Source: Gammaproteobacteria bacterium
Lineage (GTDB): Bacteria > Pseudomonadota > Gammaproteobacteria > Chromatiales > Chromatiaceae
NCBI GenBank assembly: GCA_020445255.1
Contig: JAGRGY010000039.1
Coordinates: 1 to 43,520, forward strand
Direction of reading: 5' to 3'
DNA: 43,520 bases
This document shows positions 17,637 to 28,447 of this stretch, piece after piece. Each line of letters opens with the position of its first letter. Position 1 is the first letter of the stretch. The position numbers and the translations under genes are program-made. The notes below the pieces were generated by a model that saw only the letters and a list, made by a program, of their open reading frames with translations, was not told the DNA's origin and did not search any database.

Positions 17637-19111
17637 CAGAAACGCTCCAGGTGCGGGAAGCGCAGGTCGCCGGCCTTTACGTGCATCGCGCCGAATTCGG
17701 CGCAGCGATTCAGCGTCGGGATCGCCTTCCCGGGATTCAGCAGCCCGTACTGGTCGAACACAGCCTTGATGTCGTGGAACATCTGCAATTCTTCGGGCGG
17801 GAACTGTGCGCACATCTGGTTGATCTTTTCCAGGCCAACACCATGTTCGCCGGTGATCGTCCCGCCCACCTCGACACACAGTTCGAGGATCTTGCCGCCG
17901 ACCTGTTCGGCCAGTTCGAGTTCGCCGGGAACGTTGGCGTCGTACAGGATCAACGGATGCAGATTGCCGTCGCCGGCATGAAAAACATTGGCAACCCGTA
18001 GGCCGGACTCGGTCGAGTAGCGGGCAATTTCGCGCAACACGCGCGGCAGGTGCTTGCGCGGGATGGTGCCGTCCATGCAGTAATAATCCGGCGAGATGCG
18101 CCCCACGGCGGGGAATGCCGCCTTGCGCCCGGCCCAGAACCGTGCGCGTTCGGTATCGTCGCTCGCCGTGCGCACCTCTTGCGCACCGGAGTCGAGCAGG
18201 CGCTGACGCACCTTGGCGATGTCCTCCGAGACCTCTTCGTTGCCGCCGTCAACCTCGCACAGCAGGATCGCCGCGGCGTCGGTCGGGTAACCGGCGTGCA
18301 CGAAGTCTTCGGCGGCGCGGATCGCCGGCAGGTCCATCATTTCCAGGCCCGCCGGCAGGATCCCCGCCGCGACGATGTCGGCGACGGCCTGGCCGGCCGT
18401 CTCGACCGCGTCGAACGCGGCCAGCGCAACCTGTGCACGCTGCGGGATCGGCAACAGCTTCACCGTGATCTCGGTGACGATGCCGAGCATGCCCTCCGAA
18501 CCGGTGATCAGCGCGAGCAGATCATAGCCGGCACCGTCGAGGCCACTGCCCCCGGCCGTGATGCGTTCACCTTCGATCGTGACGAGTTCGACCGCCAGCA
18601 GGTTGTTGACGGTCAAGCCGTACTTCAGACAATGCACGCCGCCGGCATTCTCGGCGACGTTGCCACCGATCGTGCACGCGATCTGGGAAGAGGGGTCGGG
18701 TGCGTAGTACAGGCCGTGTGGTCGTGCGGCCTCGCTGATCGCCAGGTTGCGTACCCCGGGCTGGACGCGCGCACACGCGTTGTCCGGGTCGATCGCGAGA
18801 ATCCTGTTGAGGCGCGCGAGGCCGAGCAGCACACCCTGCTCGTGAGGCAGCGCGCCGCCGGACAGTCCCGTCCCTGCGCCTCGCGCGACGACCGGCACCC
18901 GCTCCTCGTGGCAGATCCTCAGCACTGCCTGGATCTCTTCCACCGAACCGGGCAGAACCACCAGCAGTGGGACAATGCGGTAGGCCGCCAGACCGTCGCA
19001 CTCATACGGTGCCAGTTCCTCGGGCGAGCTCAGCACGTGTGGGCCGTCGACGACGTCGCGAAGTCGTTTCGCCAGCGCCTCGCGGCGCGTGGGTATCGTT
19101 AACGTGTTCAT
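17636..19111 (-). CDS. glcD: glycolate oxidase subunit GlcD
   Basis: GlcD is the main flavoprotein subunit of glycolate oxidase. The 491-residue protein (E. coli 499) has the PCMH FAD-binding core PVVARGAGTGLSGGALP, QIACTIGGNVAENAGGVHCLKYG and GSEGMLGIVTEITVKLLP. It also has the C-terminal domain with NVFHAGDGNLHPLILYD and ITGEHGVGLEK, where conserved His residues bind substrate and metal in this family. The frame extends upstream to 19159, but ATG 19111 gives the family N-terminus. The ribosome-binding site is weak. It is divergent from ppsR. Some relatives (D-lactate or D-2-hydroxyglutarate dehydrogenases) look alike; the adjacent glcE favours glycolate. Confidence 0.93.
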   Translation of the reverse strand: MNTLTIPTRREALAKRLRDVVDGPHVLSSPEELAPYECDGLAAYRIVPLLVVLPGSVEEIQAVLRICHEERVPVVARGAGTGLSGGALPHEQGVLLGLARLNRILAIDPDNACARVQPGVRNLAISEAARPHGLYYAPDPSSQIACTIGGNVAENAGGVHCLKYGLTVNNLLAVELVTIEGERITAGGSGLDGAGYDLLALITGSEGMLGIVTEITVKLLPIPQRAQVALAAFDAVETAGQAVADIVAAGILPAGLEMMDLPAIRAAEDFVHAGYPTDAAAILLCEVDGGNEEVSEDIAKVRQRLLDSGAQEVRTASDDTERARFWAGRKAAFPAVGRISPDYYCMDGTIPRKHLPRVLREIARYSTESGLRVANVFHAGDGNLHPLILYDANVPGELELAEQVGGKILELCVEVGGTITGEHGVGLEKINQMCAQFPPEELQMFHDIKAVFDQYGLLNPGKAIPTLNRCAEFGAMHVKAGDLRFPHLERF

Positions 19112-19257
19112 GCCGCGATTGTGGCAAAAAAGCGCCCGTCGTGGAGCCAGTTTCTGCACGGCAGGGTCGACATGCGCCGCCGCCCACCTTTGCTACCATG
19201 AATCACCCGGTGAGCCGCCGGGTGGATCTCCCCCTCGACGACTGTTGCGAGCAAGGC

Positions 19258-20082
19258 ATGGCGAATTCCTCACGTACCCTGTTTATCCTGTCGGACCGCA
19301 CGGGCATCACGCTCGAGCACCTGGTCCGTACCCTGATGACGCAGTTCGACGACACCTGTTGCGAGCGCGTGGTGCTGCCGTTTCTCGATGCGGCAAGCAA
19401 GGTCGAGGCCGCGATCCGCGAGATCGACGCGGCCGCGGTCGAAGACGACGCGCCGCCGGTGGTTTTCTCGAGCATCGTCGACGAGGAGCTGCGTGCCCGC
19501 CTGATGACGGCGAACGCTCAGGTGTTCGATATCTTCGATGTGTTTCTACCCAGCCTGTCCGCGGCGATCGGCAGGCCCAGCAGTGGCCACGTTGGCCTGA
19601 GCCACGGCATGGGCGATCCGCGTGTCTACGATCAGCGCGTCGACGCGGTCAATTTCGCGTTGAACTTCGACGACGGTTCGCGCCTGCGCGGGCTTGCCGA
19701 GGCCGACCTGATCCTGGTCGGCGTATCGCGCAGCGGCAAGACGCCGACCTGCCTCTACCTGGCGATGCAGTACGCCGTGCGTGCGGCCAACTTTCCACTG
19801 ACCGAGGAAGACTTCATGCTCGGCCGCCTACCCGACGCGCTGCGTGAAAACCGCGATCGACTATTCGGGCTCACGATCTCCCCGGATCGCCTGCACCGGA
19901 TCCGCGAGGAGCGGCGCCCCGGCTCCGACTATGCGAGCCTGCCGCAATGCCGTAACGAGGTCTCGGCCGCCGAGGATCTGTACCGCAGTCATGCGATACC
20001 TTTTCTCGACAGTACCTCGGTATCGATCGAGGAACTGGCGATCGAGATCATGCAGCGGGTGGGGGTCGAGCGTCACTATTGA
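19258..20082 (+). CDS. ppsR: PEP synthase regulatory protein (bifunctional kinase/pyrophosphorylase)
   Basis: PpsR (DUF299) uses ADP to phosphorylate an active-site Thr of PEP synthase and phosphate to reverse this, switching gluconeogenic PEP formation off and on. The 274-residue protein (E. coli 277) has the family start RTLFILSDRTGITLE, the HGMGDPRVYDQRVDAVNFAL segment, the P-loop-like GVSRSGKT (residues 155-162), and the C-terminal PFLDSTSVSIEELA motif. ATG 19258 fits the family N-terminus; ATG 19198 would add 20 unrelated residues. ppsA itself is not in the window. It is divergent from glcD, with 146 bases between, and convergent with pgm. Confidence 0.94.
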   Translation: MANSSRTLFILSDRTGITLEHLVRTLMTQFDDTCCERVVLPFLDAASKVEAAIREIDAAAVEDDAPPVVFSSIVDEELRARLMTANAQVFDIFDVFLPSLSAAIGRPSSGHVGLSHGMGDPRVYDQRVDAVNFALNFDDGSRLRGLAEADLILVGVSRSGKTPTCLYLAMQYAVRAANFPLTEEDFMLGRLPDALRENRDRLFGLTISPDRLHRIREERRPGSDYASLPQCRNEVSAAEDLYRSHAIPFLDSTSVSIEELAIEIMQRVGVERHY

Positions 20083-20295
20083 TGACACGTACAGGCGAGT
20101 GCAGCGGCCGCCGCGGGTCGGATGCCGTATCGCGGGTAGGGGAACGCCCATGACGATCGCCAGCGGAAAGTCGGCTGACGGACGCAGTGGCCGGTTGTAA
20201 CCCGGCTGCGCCGATTGACGTGATGCCGTCGTGCCGAAGTCCGGGTGCCGCGCTTGCCACCCGGCCCGGATGCGCGATCCGGACAACCGAAGCGG
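20083..20295. repeat. convergent ppsR / pgm gap with two hairpins
   Basis: This 213-base gap between converging genes has no ORF of note. Two inverted repeats are visible: CCGGGTG / CACCCGG (20241-20264, ten-base loop) and CCGGAT / ATCCGG (20266-20282, five-base loop). The second lies 13 bases past the pgm stop. Neither has a T-tract, so factor-dependent or bidirectional transcription termination is a guess. Confidence 0.45.
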
Positions 20296-22014
<1,719 letters not shown>

Positions 22015-22039
22015 TCACCAGTCGACGATACCGCAGGCC

Positions 22040-22068
22040 CTTGAAAATCCACCAGACCGTCCCCATGT
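22040..22068 (+). promoter_or_regulatory. sigma-32 heat-shock promoter of htpG
   Basis: CTTGAAA (22040-22046) and CCCCATGT (22061-22068) are separated by 14 bases. Both elements match the sigma-32 consensus (CTTGAAA and CCCCATnT) exactly, and the spacing is in the normal range. Transcription would start near 22075, giving a leader of about 35 bases before htpG. Confidence 0.88.
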
Positions 22069-22108
22069 GCCGCGCGTCGACAAACATTTTGACGGAGGAG
22101 GCCCCGGC

Positions 22109-24016
22109 ATGACGGCGACGGCGCAGAAAGAAACCCTTGATTTTCAGGCGGAAGTGAGCCAAGTGCTCAATCTTGTTATCCGCTCCCTCTACTCGAACAA
22201 AGAGATCTTTCTGCGCGAGCTGGTGTCGAACGCATCGGATGCCGCGGAAAAGCTGCGTTTCGAGGCACTGGGCAACGACGCGCTGTACGAAGGCGACAGC
22301 ACGCTGCGGATCCGCGTGTCGGTGGACAAGGATGCCGGCACGGTATCGATTCTCGACAATGGCATCGGCATGAGCCGTCAGGAGGTGACCGACACCATCG
22401 GCTCGATCGCCAGCTCGGGTACGCGCAAATTCGTCGAAAGTCTGTCCGGCGACCAGGCTCGGGACAGCCAGCTGATCGGTCAATTCGGGGTCGGCTTCTA
22501 CTCGGCCTTCATCGTCGCCGACAAGGTTTCCCTGACCACGCGCCGGGCCGGTATGCGACCGGACGAGGGCGTGCGTTGGGAGTCCGACGGCAAGGGCAGC
22601 TACACGATCGAAAACGTCGAACGACCACAGCGCGGCACCGAGATCGTGCTGCACCTGCGCGACGACGAAAAGGAGTTCCTGGACGCCTGGCGCCTGCGAA
22701 GCATCATCGGCAAGTTCTCGGACCACATTGCGATCCCGGTCGAGATGCTTGGCGAGCCAGCGCCGGCGGAGGGCGACGGGCAGCAGGCCGCGCCGGAATG
22801 GGAGCAGGTCAACACCGGCACCGCGTTGTGGCTGCGCAACAAAGGCGACGTCTCCGACGACGAGTACCACGAGTTCTACAAGAACACCTGCCACGATTTC
22901 GAGGATCCGCTGACCTGGGCACACAACCGGGTCGAGGGAAAACACGAGTATTCCTCGCTGCTGTTTGTTCCGTCGCGTGCGCCGTTCGACATGTGGGACA
23001 GGGAACAAAAGCACGGTGTGAAGCTGTACGTGCGTCGCGTCTTCATCATGGACGAGGCAGACAAGCTGATGCCGCACTACCTGCGCTTCGTGAAGGGCGT
23101 GGTCGACTCTGACGACCTGCCGCTTAACGTGTCGCGCGAGATCCTGCAGCATGACCGCAAGATCGACAGCATCCGTTCGGCCAACGTCAAGCGCGTACTT
23201 GGTCTGCTCGAAAAGATGGCCCGGGACGAGCCGGAAAAGTATCAGACGTTCTGGTCGCAGTTCGGCCGCGTCATGAAGGAAGGCCCGGCAGAGGATTTCG
23301 GTAATCGCGAAAAAATCGCCGGGCTGCTGCGTTTCGCGTCGACGAAATCCGATGGCGACGCGCAAACGGTATCGCTCGATCAGTACATCGAGCGCATGGT
23401 CGAGAAACAGGACAAGATCTACTACATCACTGCGGAAACGTCGGCTGCTGCGCGTAACAGTCCGCACCTCGAGGTGTTCAAGAAAAAGGGCATTGAGGTG
23501 CTGTTGCTGACCGACCGTGTGGATGAGTGGCTGGTATCGCATCTGACCGATTTCAAAGGCAAACACCTGCAGTCAGTCGCCAAGGGCGCGCTCGATCTCG
23601 GTGAGCTCGAAGATGCCGCGGAGAAAGAAAAGGTCGAGAAAGCCGCCGAGGAACACAAGCACCTGATCGAACGCGTAAAGGGAGCACTCGGCGAGGCCGT
23701 CAAGGATGTGCGCGTGTCGAGTCGGCTGACCGAGTCGCCGGCATGCCTGGTCGTGGACGAGTACGACATGAGCCAAAATCTCGCGCGGGTCCTGAAGCAG
23801 CTCGGACAGGATGCGCCGCTGCCGACGCCGATCATCGAGATCAACCTCGACCATCCGCTGATGCAGCGTATGGACGCCGAGGCGGACGAAGACAAATTCA
23901 CCGAGCTGGCCAAGATCGTGTTCGACCAGGCACTGCTCGCTGAGGGTGGCCAACTCGGGGATCCGGCAGGTTTCGTGCACCGGCTCAACCGCTTGATGCT
24001 GGACATGTCCGCCTGA
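22109..24016 (+). CDS. htpG: molecular chaperone HtpG (Hsp90)
   Basis: HtpG is the bacterial Hsp90, an ATP-driven dimeric chaperone. The 635-residue protein (E. coli 624) has the GHKL ATPase domain with [41 protein letters not shown] and [16 protein letters not shown]. The middle domain has the catalytic-arginine region [11 protein letters not shown]. The C-terminal dimerisation domain follows. The frame is open well upstream, but ATG 22109 is set by GGAGGAG about eight bases before it and by the family N-terminus ([15 protein letters not shown]). A consensus sigma-32 promoter lies just upstream. It is monocistronic by appearance; only weak hairpins follow. Confidence 0.97.
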   Translation: MTATAQKETLDFQAEVSQVLNLVIRSLYSNKEIFLRELVSNASDAAEKLRFEALGNDALYEGDSTLRIRVSVDKDAGTVSILDNGIGMSRQEVTDTIGSIASSGTRKFVESLSGDQARDSQLIGQFGVGFYSAFIVADKVSLTTRRAGMRPDEGVRWESDGKGSYTIENVERPQRGTEIVLHLRDDEKEFLDAWRLRSIIGKFSDHIAIPVEMLGEPAPAEGDGQQAAPEWEQVNTGTALWLRNKGDVSDDEYHEFYKNTCHDFEDPLTWAHNRVEGKHEYSSLLFVPSRAPFDMWDREQKHGVKLYVRRVFIMDEADKLMPHYLRFVKGVVDSDDLPLNVSREILQHDRKIDSIRSANVKRVLGLLEKMARDEPEKYQTFWSQFGRVMKEGPAEDFGNREKIAGLLRFASTKSDGDAQTVSLDQYIERMVEKQDKIYYITAETSAAARNSPHLEVFKKKGIEVLLLTDRVDEWLVSHLTDFKGKHLQSVAKGALDLGELEDAAEKEKVEKAAEEHKHLIERVKGALGEAVKDVRVSSRLTESPACLVVDEYDMSQNLARVLKQLGQDAPLPTPIIEINLDHPLMQRMDAEADEDKFTELAKIVFDQALLAEGGQLGDPAGFVHRLNRLMLDMSA

Positions 24017-24678
24017 GGCTGTAGCGGAAAGGCCGGCGCAGCGGGCGCAAAGCCCCCCGCTTTGGGTCCTGGTCGAACGCAACCGGCTGCGCGGCCACTT
24101 CCGGGTCTTGCCTTTCACGCGATGTATCGCCCACACGCCGCGTTGTGCGGCGTGTCTGGGCCCGTTGACGCGGTGCATACGACGGCGTTGAGTTACCCAA
24201 CCGGGGTCAGCCGAGACGCGGGGAGAGAAGGTCGGGGGCGCCTGAACGAACCACCGGCAGCACGGCATAACCCGAAGTGAGGGCGCAAGCCGCAAGGACG
24301 GCGTTCCAATTCCGACAACGTCCGCGTTGCGGCTCGCCCGTGCTCGGCGGCTAAACCACGCTTCCTGCGTGCCGTTGGATGGAAAAATGCGGCGCCCTCC
24401 TGGCCGCGAGCACAGTGTCCGCAGGTTCCTGGGGAGCACATGCAGGCTCTGATCACTCGCGACGGCGAGCGGTCATGTTGGGAATCGAGTTCGTTCCGCT
24501 TCCTGACACATGTCTCCGCCGTTTATGAAGCGCAGCACATTTGCAGCATGTCGCCCGCCGGCAGGCATCAAGAACGGCCTATACTCGTCGCTGACTCTGC
24601 ATGCGCCCAATGATTCCACTGCGCGCGTGCGGGGCGTCTTTGCCAGCGCGACCGCTCACTATTCGATCGAGACGACCA
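24017..24678. other. gap between htpG and the secreted subtilase
   Basis: About 660 bases with no credible gene. A 9-bp hairpin (ACACGCCGC / GCGGCGTGT, 24133-24155, five-base loop) and a 6-bp one (CAAAGC / GCTTTG, 24048-24064) follow htpG; neither has a T-tract. A TATACT hexamer at 24580-24585, 94 bases before the subtilase start, is a possible -10 without a good -35. Overlapping ORFs on the minus strand here are arginine- and proline-rich and look like shadows. Nothing else is recognised. Confidence 0.5.
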
Positions 24679-27471
24679 ATGTTCAGATCCGACTGCTGTA
24701 TCGGTGTGCCGCTCGTCATCCTGATGGGCATGCTTTTGACGGGCGTGCTGCATGCCGCTGGTGCCGGCGCGCACGTCGGGATTCCCGATGGTGTCTGGGG
24801 CAAGGTGCATGACCACGGATCGGCCCGCATCATCGTGCGTTTACGCGAAGACGCGGCGCCGCTCGCACCATCTGACAACACGTATCCCGGTGAATCGCGG
24901 AGGCGTTGGCAGGGGCATCGAGATCGACTGTTGTCCACGATGCCGGAGCGCATCCGATCGCGGGCCCGTTCGTACGAAAATCTTCCTTTCGTTGCGCTCG
25001 ATACGGACGAGGATGCGTTGCTTACGCTGCGCGACAGCGACGATGTCGTCGCTGTCTTCGAGGATCGCCTTCGTCAGCCGACCCTGGCATCAAGCGGTGC
25101 GGTGATCGGCTCTGACGTTGCACACTTGAACGGCTACGGTGGTGCCGGAACCTATGTCGCGATCCTCGATACCGGAGTCGATGTGACGCATGAGTTTTTT
25201 GCCGGGAAGTCGCGCATCGAGGCTTGTTTCTCCACCACCTATGCTCCACATGGGGCAACGACGACCTGCCCGAATGGATCCGAAGTGCAGTTTGGTGATG
25301 GTGCGGCAGCGCCTTGCTCCAGCAGCAACAGTTGCATTCACGGGACCCACGTTGCCGGCATCGCGGTGGGTAATGGCAGCGCCGTGGGCCAACCATCGGG
25401 CGTCGCGCCGGATGCAAACCTTGTGGCGATCCAGGTCTTTTCGAGTCTGCCCTCCGGTGTGGGGGCCTACACGTCGGATATCGTCGCCGCAATGGAGTAC
25501 GTTTACGATCTGAAGACGAATGGTGGTTACAACATCGCTTCGGTGAACCTGAGCCTGGGGGGGGATCCGATTGCCACGGCATACGAATGCGATCGATTTC
25601 TGAATTCCGTCACGCCGGAGAAGGAGGCGGCGGACTTGTTGCGCAGCGTTGGTATCGCAACTGTCGCGGCCGCCGGCAACGACGGTCAGGCGGACGAGAT
25701 GTCGTCGCCCGGATGCATCACGGGTATCGTGGGTGTCGGGTCGACGAGTGATGGCGATGCGATCGCGGGATACTCCAACCGGGCCTCCTGGCTGACTTTC
25801 ATGGCCCCGGGTTCAGCGATCCGGTCGTCGACCGTCGCTCCATCGACTTATGCCAACTTGAGTGGTACGTCGATGGCGACACCGCAGGTGGCCGGGGCGA
25901 TCGCTGTCCTCAGATCCGCCGCCGAGGCAGGGAGTATCGAAGGTGCCGACGATGTCGACCGCTTGGTCGCCACATTGACGCGCAATGCCGTGGTTGTTCC
26001 GGATGGTGTGACAGGTCGGCAGTACCCGCGGATTCAGCTTGATACCGCGTTGGACCAGATTGCGACCGGCTCGTTGGCCTACTCGCGTGTTCTCGATACG
26101 GATTACGCGGGTTCCGCCACGGGTGGTTCGTTCAATATCGTCGACGACACCGAGGGCTACGGCGGACGCTACCTGCAGGCGCAGGCTCCCGCAGGCGCAA
26201 ACCGTTATCGCTTCGGACTCGAACTGCCTGCGGCGGGGAATTTCCGCCTCTTCGCATGGTGGCCCAGCGGTGTGGCGGGCCTGGTCAGTTACCGGGTGAA
26301 TACAGGTGGAGGTATCGCTTCCGGTACTGTCGATCAGGCGCAGCATGGGAACGGCTGGTCCGAGATCGGTGCGTTCGCTTTCACGCTGCCGGGCGAGGCC
26401 TACGTCGAGTTTGCAGACGACTTGGGGAATCCGCTGGCCGTCGATGCCGTGCGGGTCGATGGTATCGACAGTCCAGTTATCGCGACGCTCGCAGTTCCGG
26501 ACGGGCAGGTAGGTCAGGCCTACGACGTCCAGTTGCAGGTCGCAGGCGGCATGGCGCCTTATGCGTGGGAACTCTCCGATGGCGTGCTGCCCGGCGGAAT
26601 GTCGCTGTCCGCGGGGGGGCGCCTGTCCGGCACGCCGGCACAGGCGGGCGCATTTCCGCTGGATGTCCGAGTCACCGATGCGGGCAGTGCGTCGGACCAG
26701 CGATCGCTGTTGCTGACAGTCGCGCCGGCGCCGAACCAGGCGCCGACGCTGACGATCACGGGCCCGGCGAACGGTGCGACGTTCATGCAGGGTGACGCGG
26801 TGACGTTCAGTGCGACGGCGGATGATCCGGAGTCGGGGGATCTGAGTGGGTCGATCGCATGGAGTTCGAATCTGGACGGCGCGCTGGGCAGTGGTGCGCA
26901 GGTGGTGACCAGCGGTCTGGGTGTGGGCACGCATGTCGTGACGGCGACGGTCAGCGACGGTCAGGGCGGTGATGCGCAGCAGACGGTCACGGTGACGGTC
27001 GAGGCCCAGCAGTCGGGCGGAGGCGGGGGACAGGCGCTCGATTTTGGCGCTGTGACGGTGGAGCCGTTTGCAGCGCAGGACGGTGTCGGCGCGGTGGTGG
27101 TCGAGGACGGCGGGGCGACGCTGTATCTGAATGGCAATCTGTGGAAGCGGATTGCGTTTCCGTATCAGGTGACGGCGAACACGGTGGTGGAGTTCGACTA
27201 TCGGCGGGATCGGCTGGGAGAGATTCACGGATTCGGGTTCCACGATAACGGTGCGTCACCGAACGCGAACACGGTGTTTGAGCTGGAAGGCACGCAGAAC
27301 TGGGGTCTGCGCGACTACAGCTACACGGGCGGGGGTGGCTGGCAGCACTTCCGGATACCGGTTGGGCAGTACTACACCGGGCAGTTTGACTATCTGCTGT
27401 TCGTGCTCGACGACGACAAGGCGGCGGCGGCCGATGCGCGCTTCAGCAACATGCAGGTGTTCGACGAATAG
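24679..27471 (+). CDS. secreted subtilisin-like (S8) serine protease, multidomain
   Basis: Likely an extracellular protease of 930 residues. A signal peptide (about 1-29, hydrophobic core VPLVILMGMLLTGVL, AHAA-like cleavage region) is followed by an I9-type propeptide (about 47-131) and an S8 catalytic domain. The triad is Asp164 (AILDTGVD), His221 (HGTHVAG) and Ser398 (SGTSMATP), with oxyanion Asn334 (AAGNDG). Downstream are a golvesin/xylan-lyase-auxiliary-like beta domain (about 480-600), a putative Ig (He_PIG-like) domain (about 607-685), another Ig-like domain (about 690-775), a Gly-rich linker and an unrecognised C-terminal beta domain (about 785-930). ATG 24679 gives the signal peptide directly; ATG 24601 adds 26 residues. 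Codon choice in the last 730 bases shifts toward G-ending codons. Confidence 0.88.
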   Translation: MFRSDCCIGVPLVILMGMLLTGVLHAAGAGAHVGIPDGVWGKVHDHGSARIIVRLREDAAPLAPSDNTYPGESRRRWQGHRDRLLSTMPERIRSRARSYENLPFVALDTDEDALLTLRDSDDVVAVFEDRLRQPTLASSGAVIGSDVAHLNGYGGAGTYVAILDTGVDVTHEFFAGKSRIEACFSTTYAPHGATTTCPNGSEVQFGDGAAAPCSSSNSCIHGTHVAGIAVGNGSAVGQPSGVAPDANLVAIQVFSSLPSGVGAYTSDIVAAMEYVYDLKTNGGYNIASVNLSLGGDPIATAYECDRFLNSVTPEKEAADLLRSVGIATVAAAGNDGQADEMSSPGCITGIVGVGSTSDGDAIAGYSNRASWLTFMAPGSAIRSSTVAPSTYANLSGTSMATPQVAGAIAVLRSAAEAGSIEGADDVDRLVATLTRNAVVVPDGVTGRQYPRIQLDTALDQIATGSLAYSRVLDTDYAGSATGGSFNIVDDTEGYGGRYLQAQAPAGANRYRFGLELPAAGNFRLFAWWPSGVAGLVSYRVNTGGGIASGTVDQAQHGNGWSEIGAFAFTLPGEAYVEFADDLGNPLAVDAVRVDGIDSPVIATLAVPDGQVGQAYDVQLQVAGGMAPYAWELSDGVLPGGMSLSAGGRLSGTPAQAGAFPLDVRVTDAGSASDQRSLLLTVAPAPNQAPTLTITGPANGATFMQGDAVTFSATADDPESGDLSGSIAWSSNLDGALGSGAQVVTSGLGVGTHVVTATVSDGQGGDAQQTVTVTVEAQQSGGGGGQALDFGAVTVEPFAAQDGVGAVVVEDGGATLYLNGNLWKRIAFPYQVTANTVVEFDYRRDRLGEIHGFGFHDNGASPNANTVFELEGTQNWGLRDYSYTGGGGWQHFRIPVGQYYTGQFDYLLFVLDDDKAAAADARFSNMQVFDE

Positions 27472-27496
27472 CCCGACCCGTTTGGCTGGGTCCATG

Positions 27497-28321
27497 CTAC
27501 CCAGTCGACACGGCCAGTGCTTGATGCACCGGGTTGCTGAGCGTGCCGATGCCGTCGATTAGGATGTCGATGGTGTCGCCGTCGCCGAGAAAGACCGGCG
27601 GTTGGCGGGTGAAGCCGACGCCTTCGGGCGTGCCGGTCAGGATCACGGTGCCCGGCAGCAGCGTGGTGTCGCGGCTGATGAAAGCGATCAATTCCGCCAC
27701 CGTGAAGATCATGTCGGCGGTGTTGCTCTGCTGCATGGTGCGGCCGTTCAGAACCGATTGGATCGGCAGTGACTGCGGATCGGGAATCTCGTCGGAGGTC
27801 ACGATGAACGGGCCGAGCGGACAAAAGGTGTCGAAGCTCTTGCCGCGCGTCCATTGACCCCCTCCTGCATGTTTCTGCCAGCGTCGCGCGGACACGTCGT
27901 TGGCACAGGTGTATCCAAATACATGGCCGAGCGCGTCCTCGACGGCGACATCGCGCGCGGTCCTGCCGATGACGACGGCAAGCTCCGCCTCGTAATCCAC
28001 TTCGGGTCCATGCTCGCACGCGACCGGAAGCCGGATAGCGGCGCCAGGATCGGCGACCGCCGTCCGCGGTTTCATGAACATGACCGGGCTTGACGGAATC
28101 GGCGCACCGGTCTCGACCGCATGGGCGCGATAGTTCAGGCCGATGCCGAAGATCTCGGTTGGCTGGATGGGGACAAGCCACTGCGACACATCGACCGCGG
28201 ACCCGGTCGGTTGCAGGCCGGTGAAAGGCGATTCCCCGCGAAGCAGTTCGGCGCCACCGTCGGCCTGTGCGGCGACCCACTGCGTGCGGCCCGCGGTATC
28301 AACACATCTTCCGATCCTCAT
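27497..28321 (-). CDS. fumarylacetoacetate hydrolase (FAH) family protein
   Basis: FAH-fold enzymes cleave or decarboxylate beta-diketo or 2-oxo acids with a divalent metal. The 274-residue protein has the family core: FGIGLNYRAHAVETG, VMFMKPRTAV, the metal-ligand segment EVDYEAELAVVIGR, GYTCANDVSARRWQ, GKSFDTFCPLGPFIV, and the terminal TGTPEGVGF with GDGDTIDILIDGIG. The overall type is acylpyruvase / oxaloacetate decarboxylase (FAHD1-like) or 2-hydroxyhepta-2,4-diene-1,7-dioate isomerase-like. Sequence does not separate these. ATG 28321 has GGAGGA about six bases upstream. It is divergent from the cyclic-nucleotide-binding gene and convergent with the subtilase. No aromatic-degradation genes are near, so the substrate remains open. 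Confidence 0.87.
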   Translation of the reverse strand: MRIGRCVDTAGRTQWVAAQADGGAELLRGESPFTGLQPTGSAVDVSQWLVPIQPTEIFGIGLNYRAHAVETGAPIPSSPVMFMKPRTAVADPGAAIRLPVACEHGPEVDYEAELAVVIGRTARDVAVEDALGHVFGYTCANDVSARRWQKHAGGGQWTRGKSFDTFCPLGPFIVTSDEIPDPQSLPIQSVLNGRTMQQSNTADMIFTVAELIAFISRDTTLLPGTVILTGTPEGVGFTRQPPVFLGDGDTIDILIDGIGTLSNPVHQALAVSTG

Positions 28322-28447
28322 CCCTCGTCCTCCGCCGTTGCCCAGGCGGGCATCATCGCCGATCGCGGGCGTTGAGGGCGAGATTCAGAAATTGCCCCCG
28401 TGGTCGATGAACTGGGGCGTGACCCCGCCTCGCCAGGAGAGAGGCCG

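Noticed and set aside
16488..19102. Long plus-strand frames opposite glcE and glcD (including 497- and 350-codon frames)
   Set aside because: The minus strand has clear GlcE and GlcD motifs; the plus-strand translations lack any domain.
24250..24310. c-di-GMP-I (GEMM) riboswitch-like string (GGCATAACC, then GCGCAAGCC)
   Set aside because: The first two blocks only approximate GGCAAACC and CGCAAAGCC, the intervening stem is minimal, and the required downstream AGCCGGGTTACC-like block and tetraloop receptor are missing.
24017..24600. Possible IS or repeat remnant between htpG and the subtilase
   Set aside because: No transposase-like translation, terminal inverted repeats or target-site duplication could be found by eye; only small hairpins are present.
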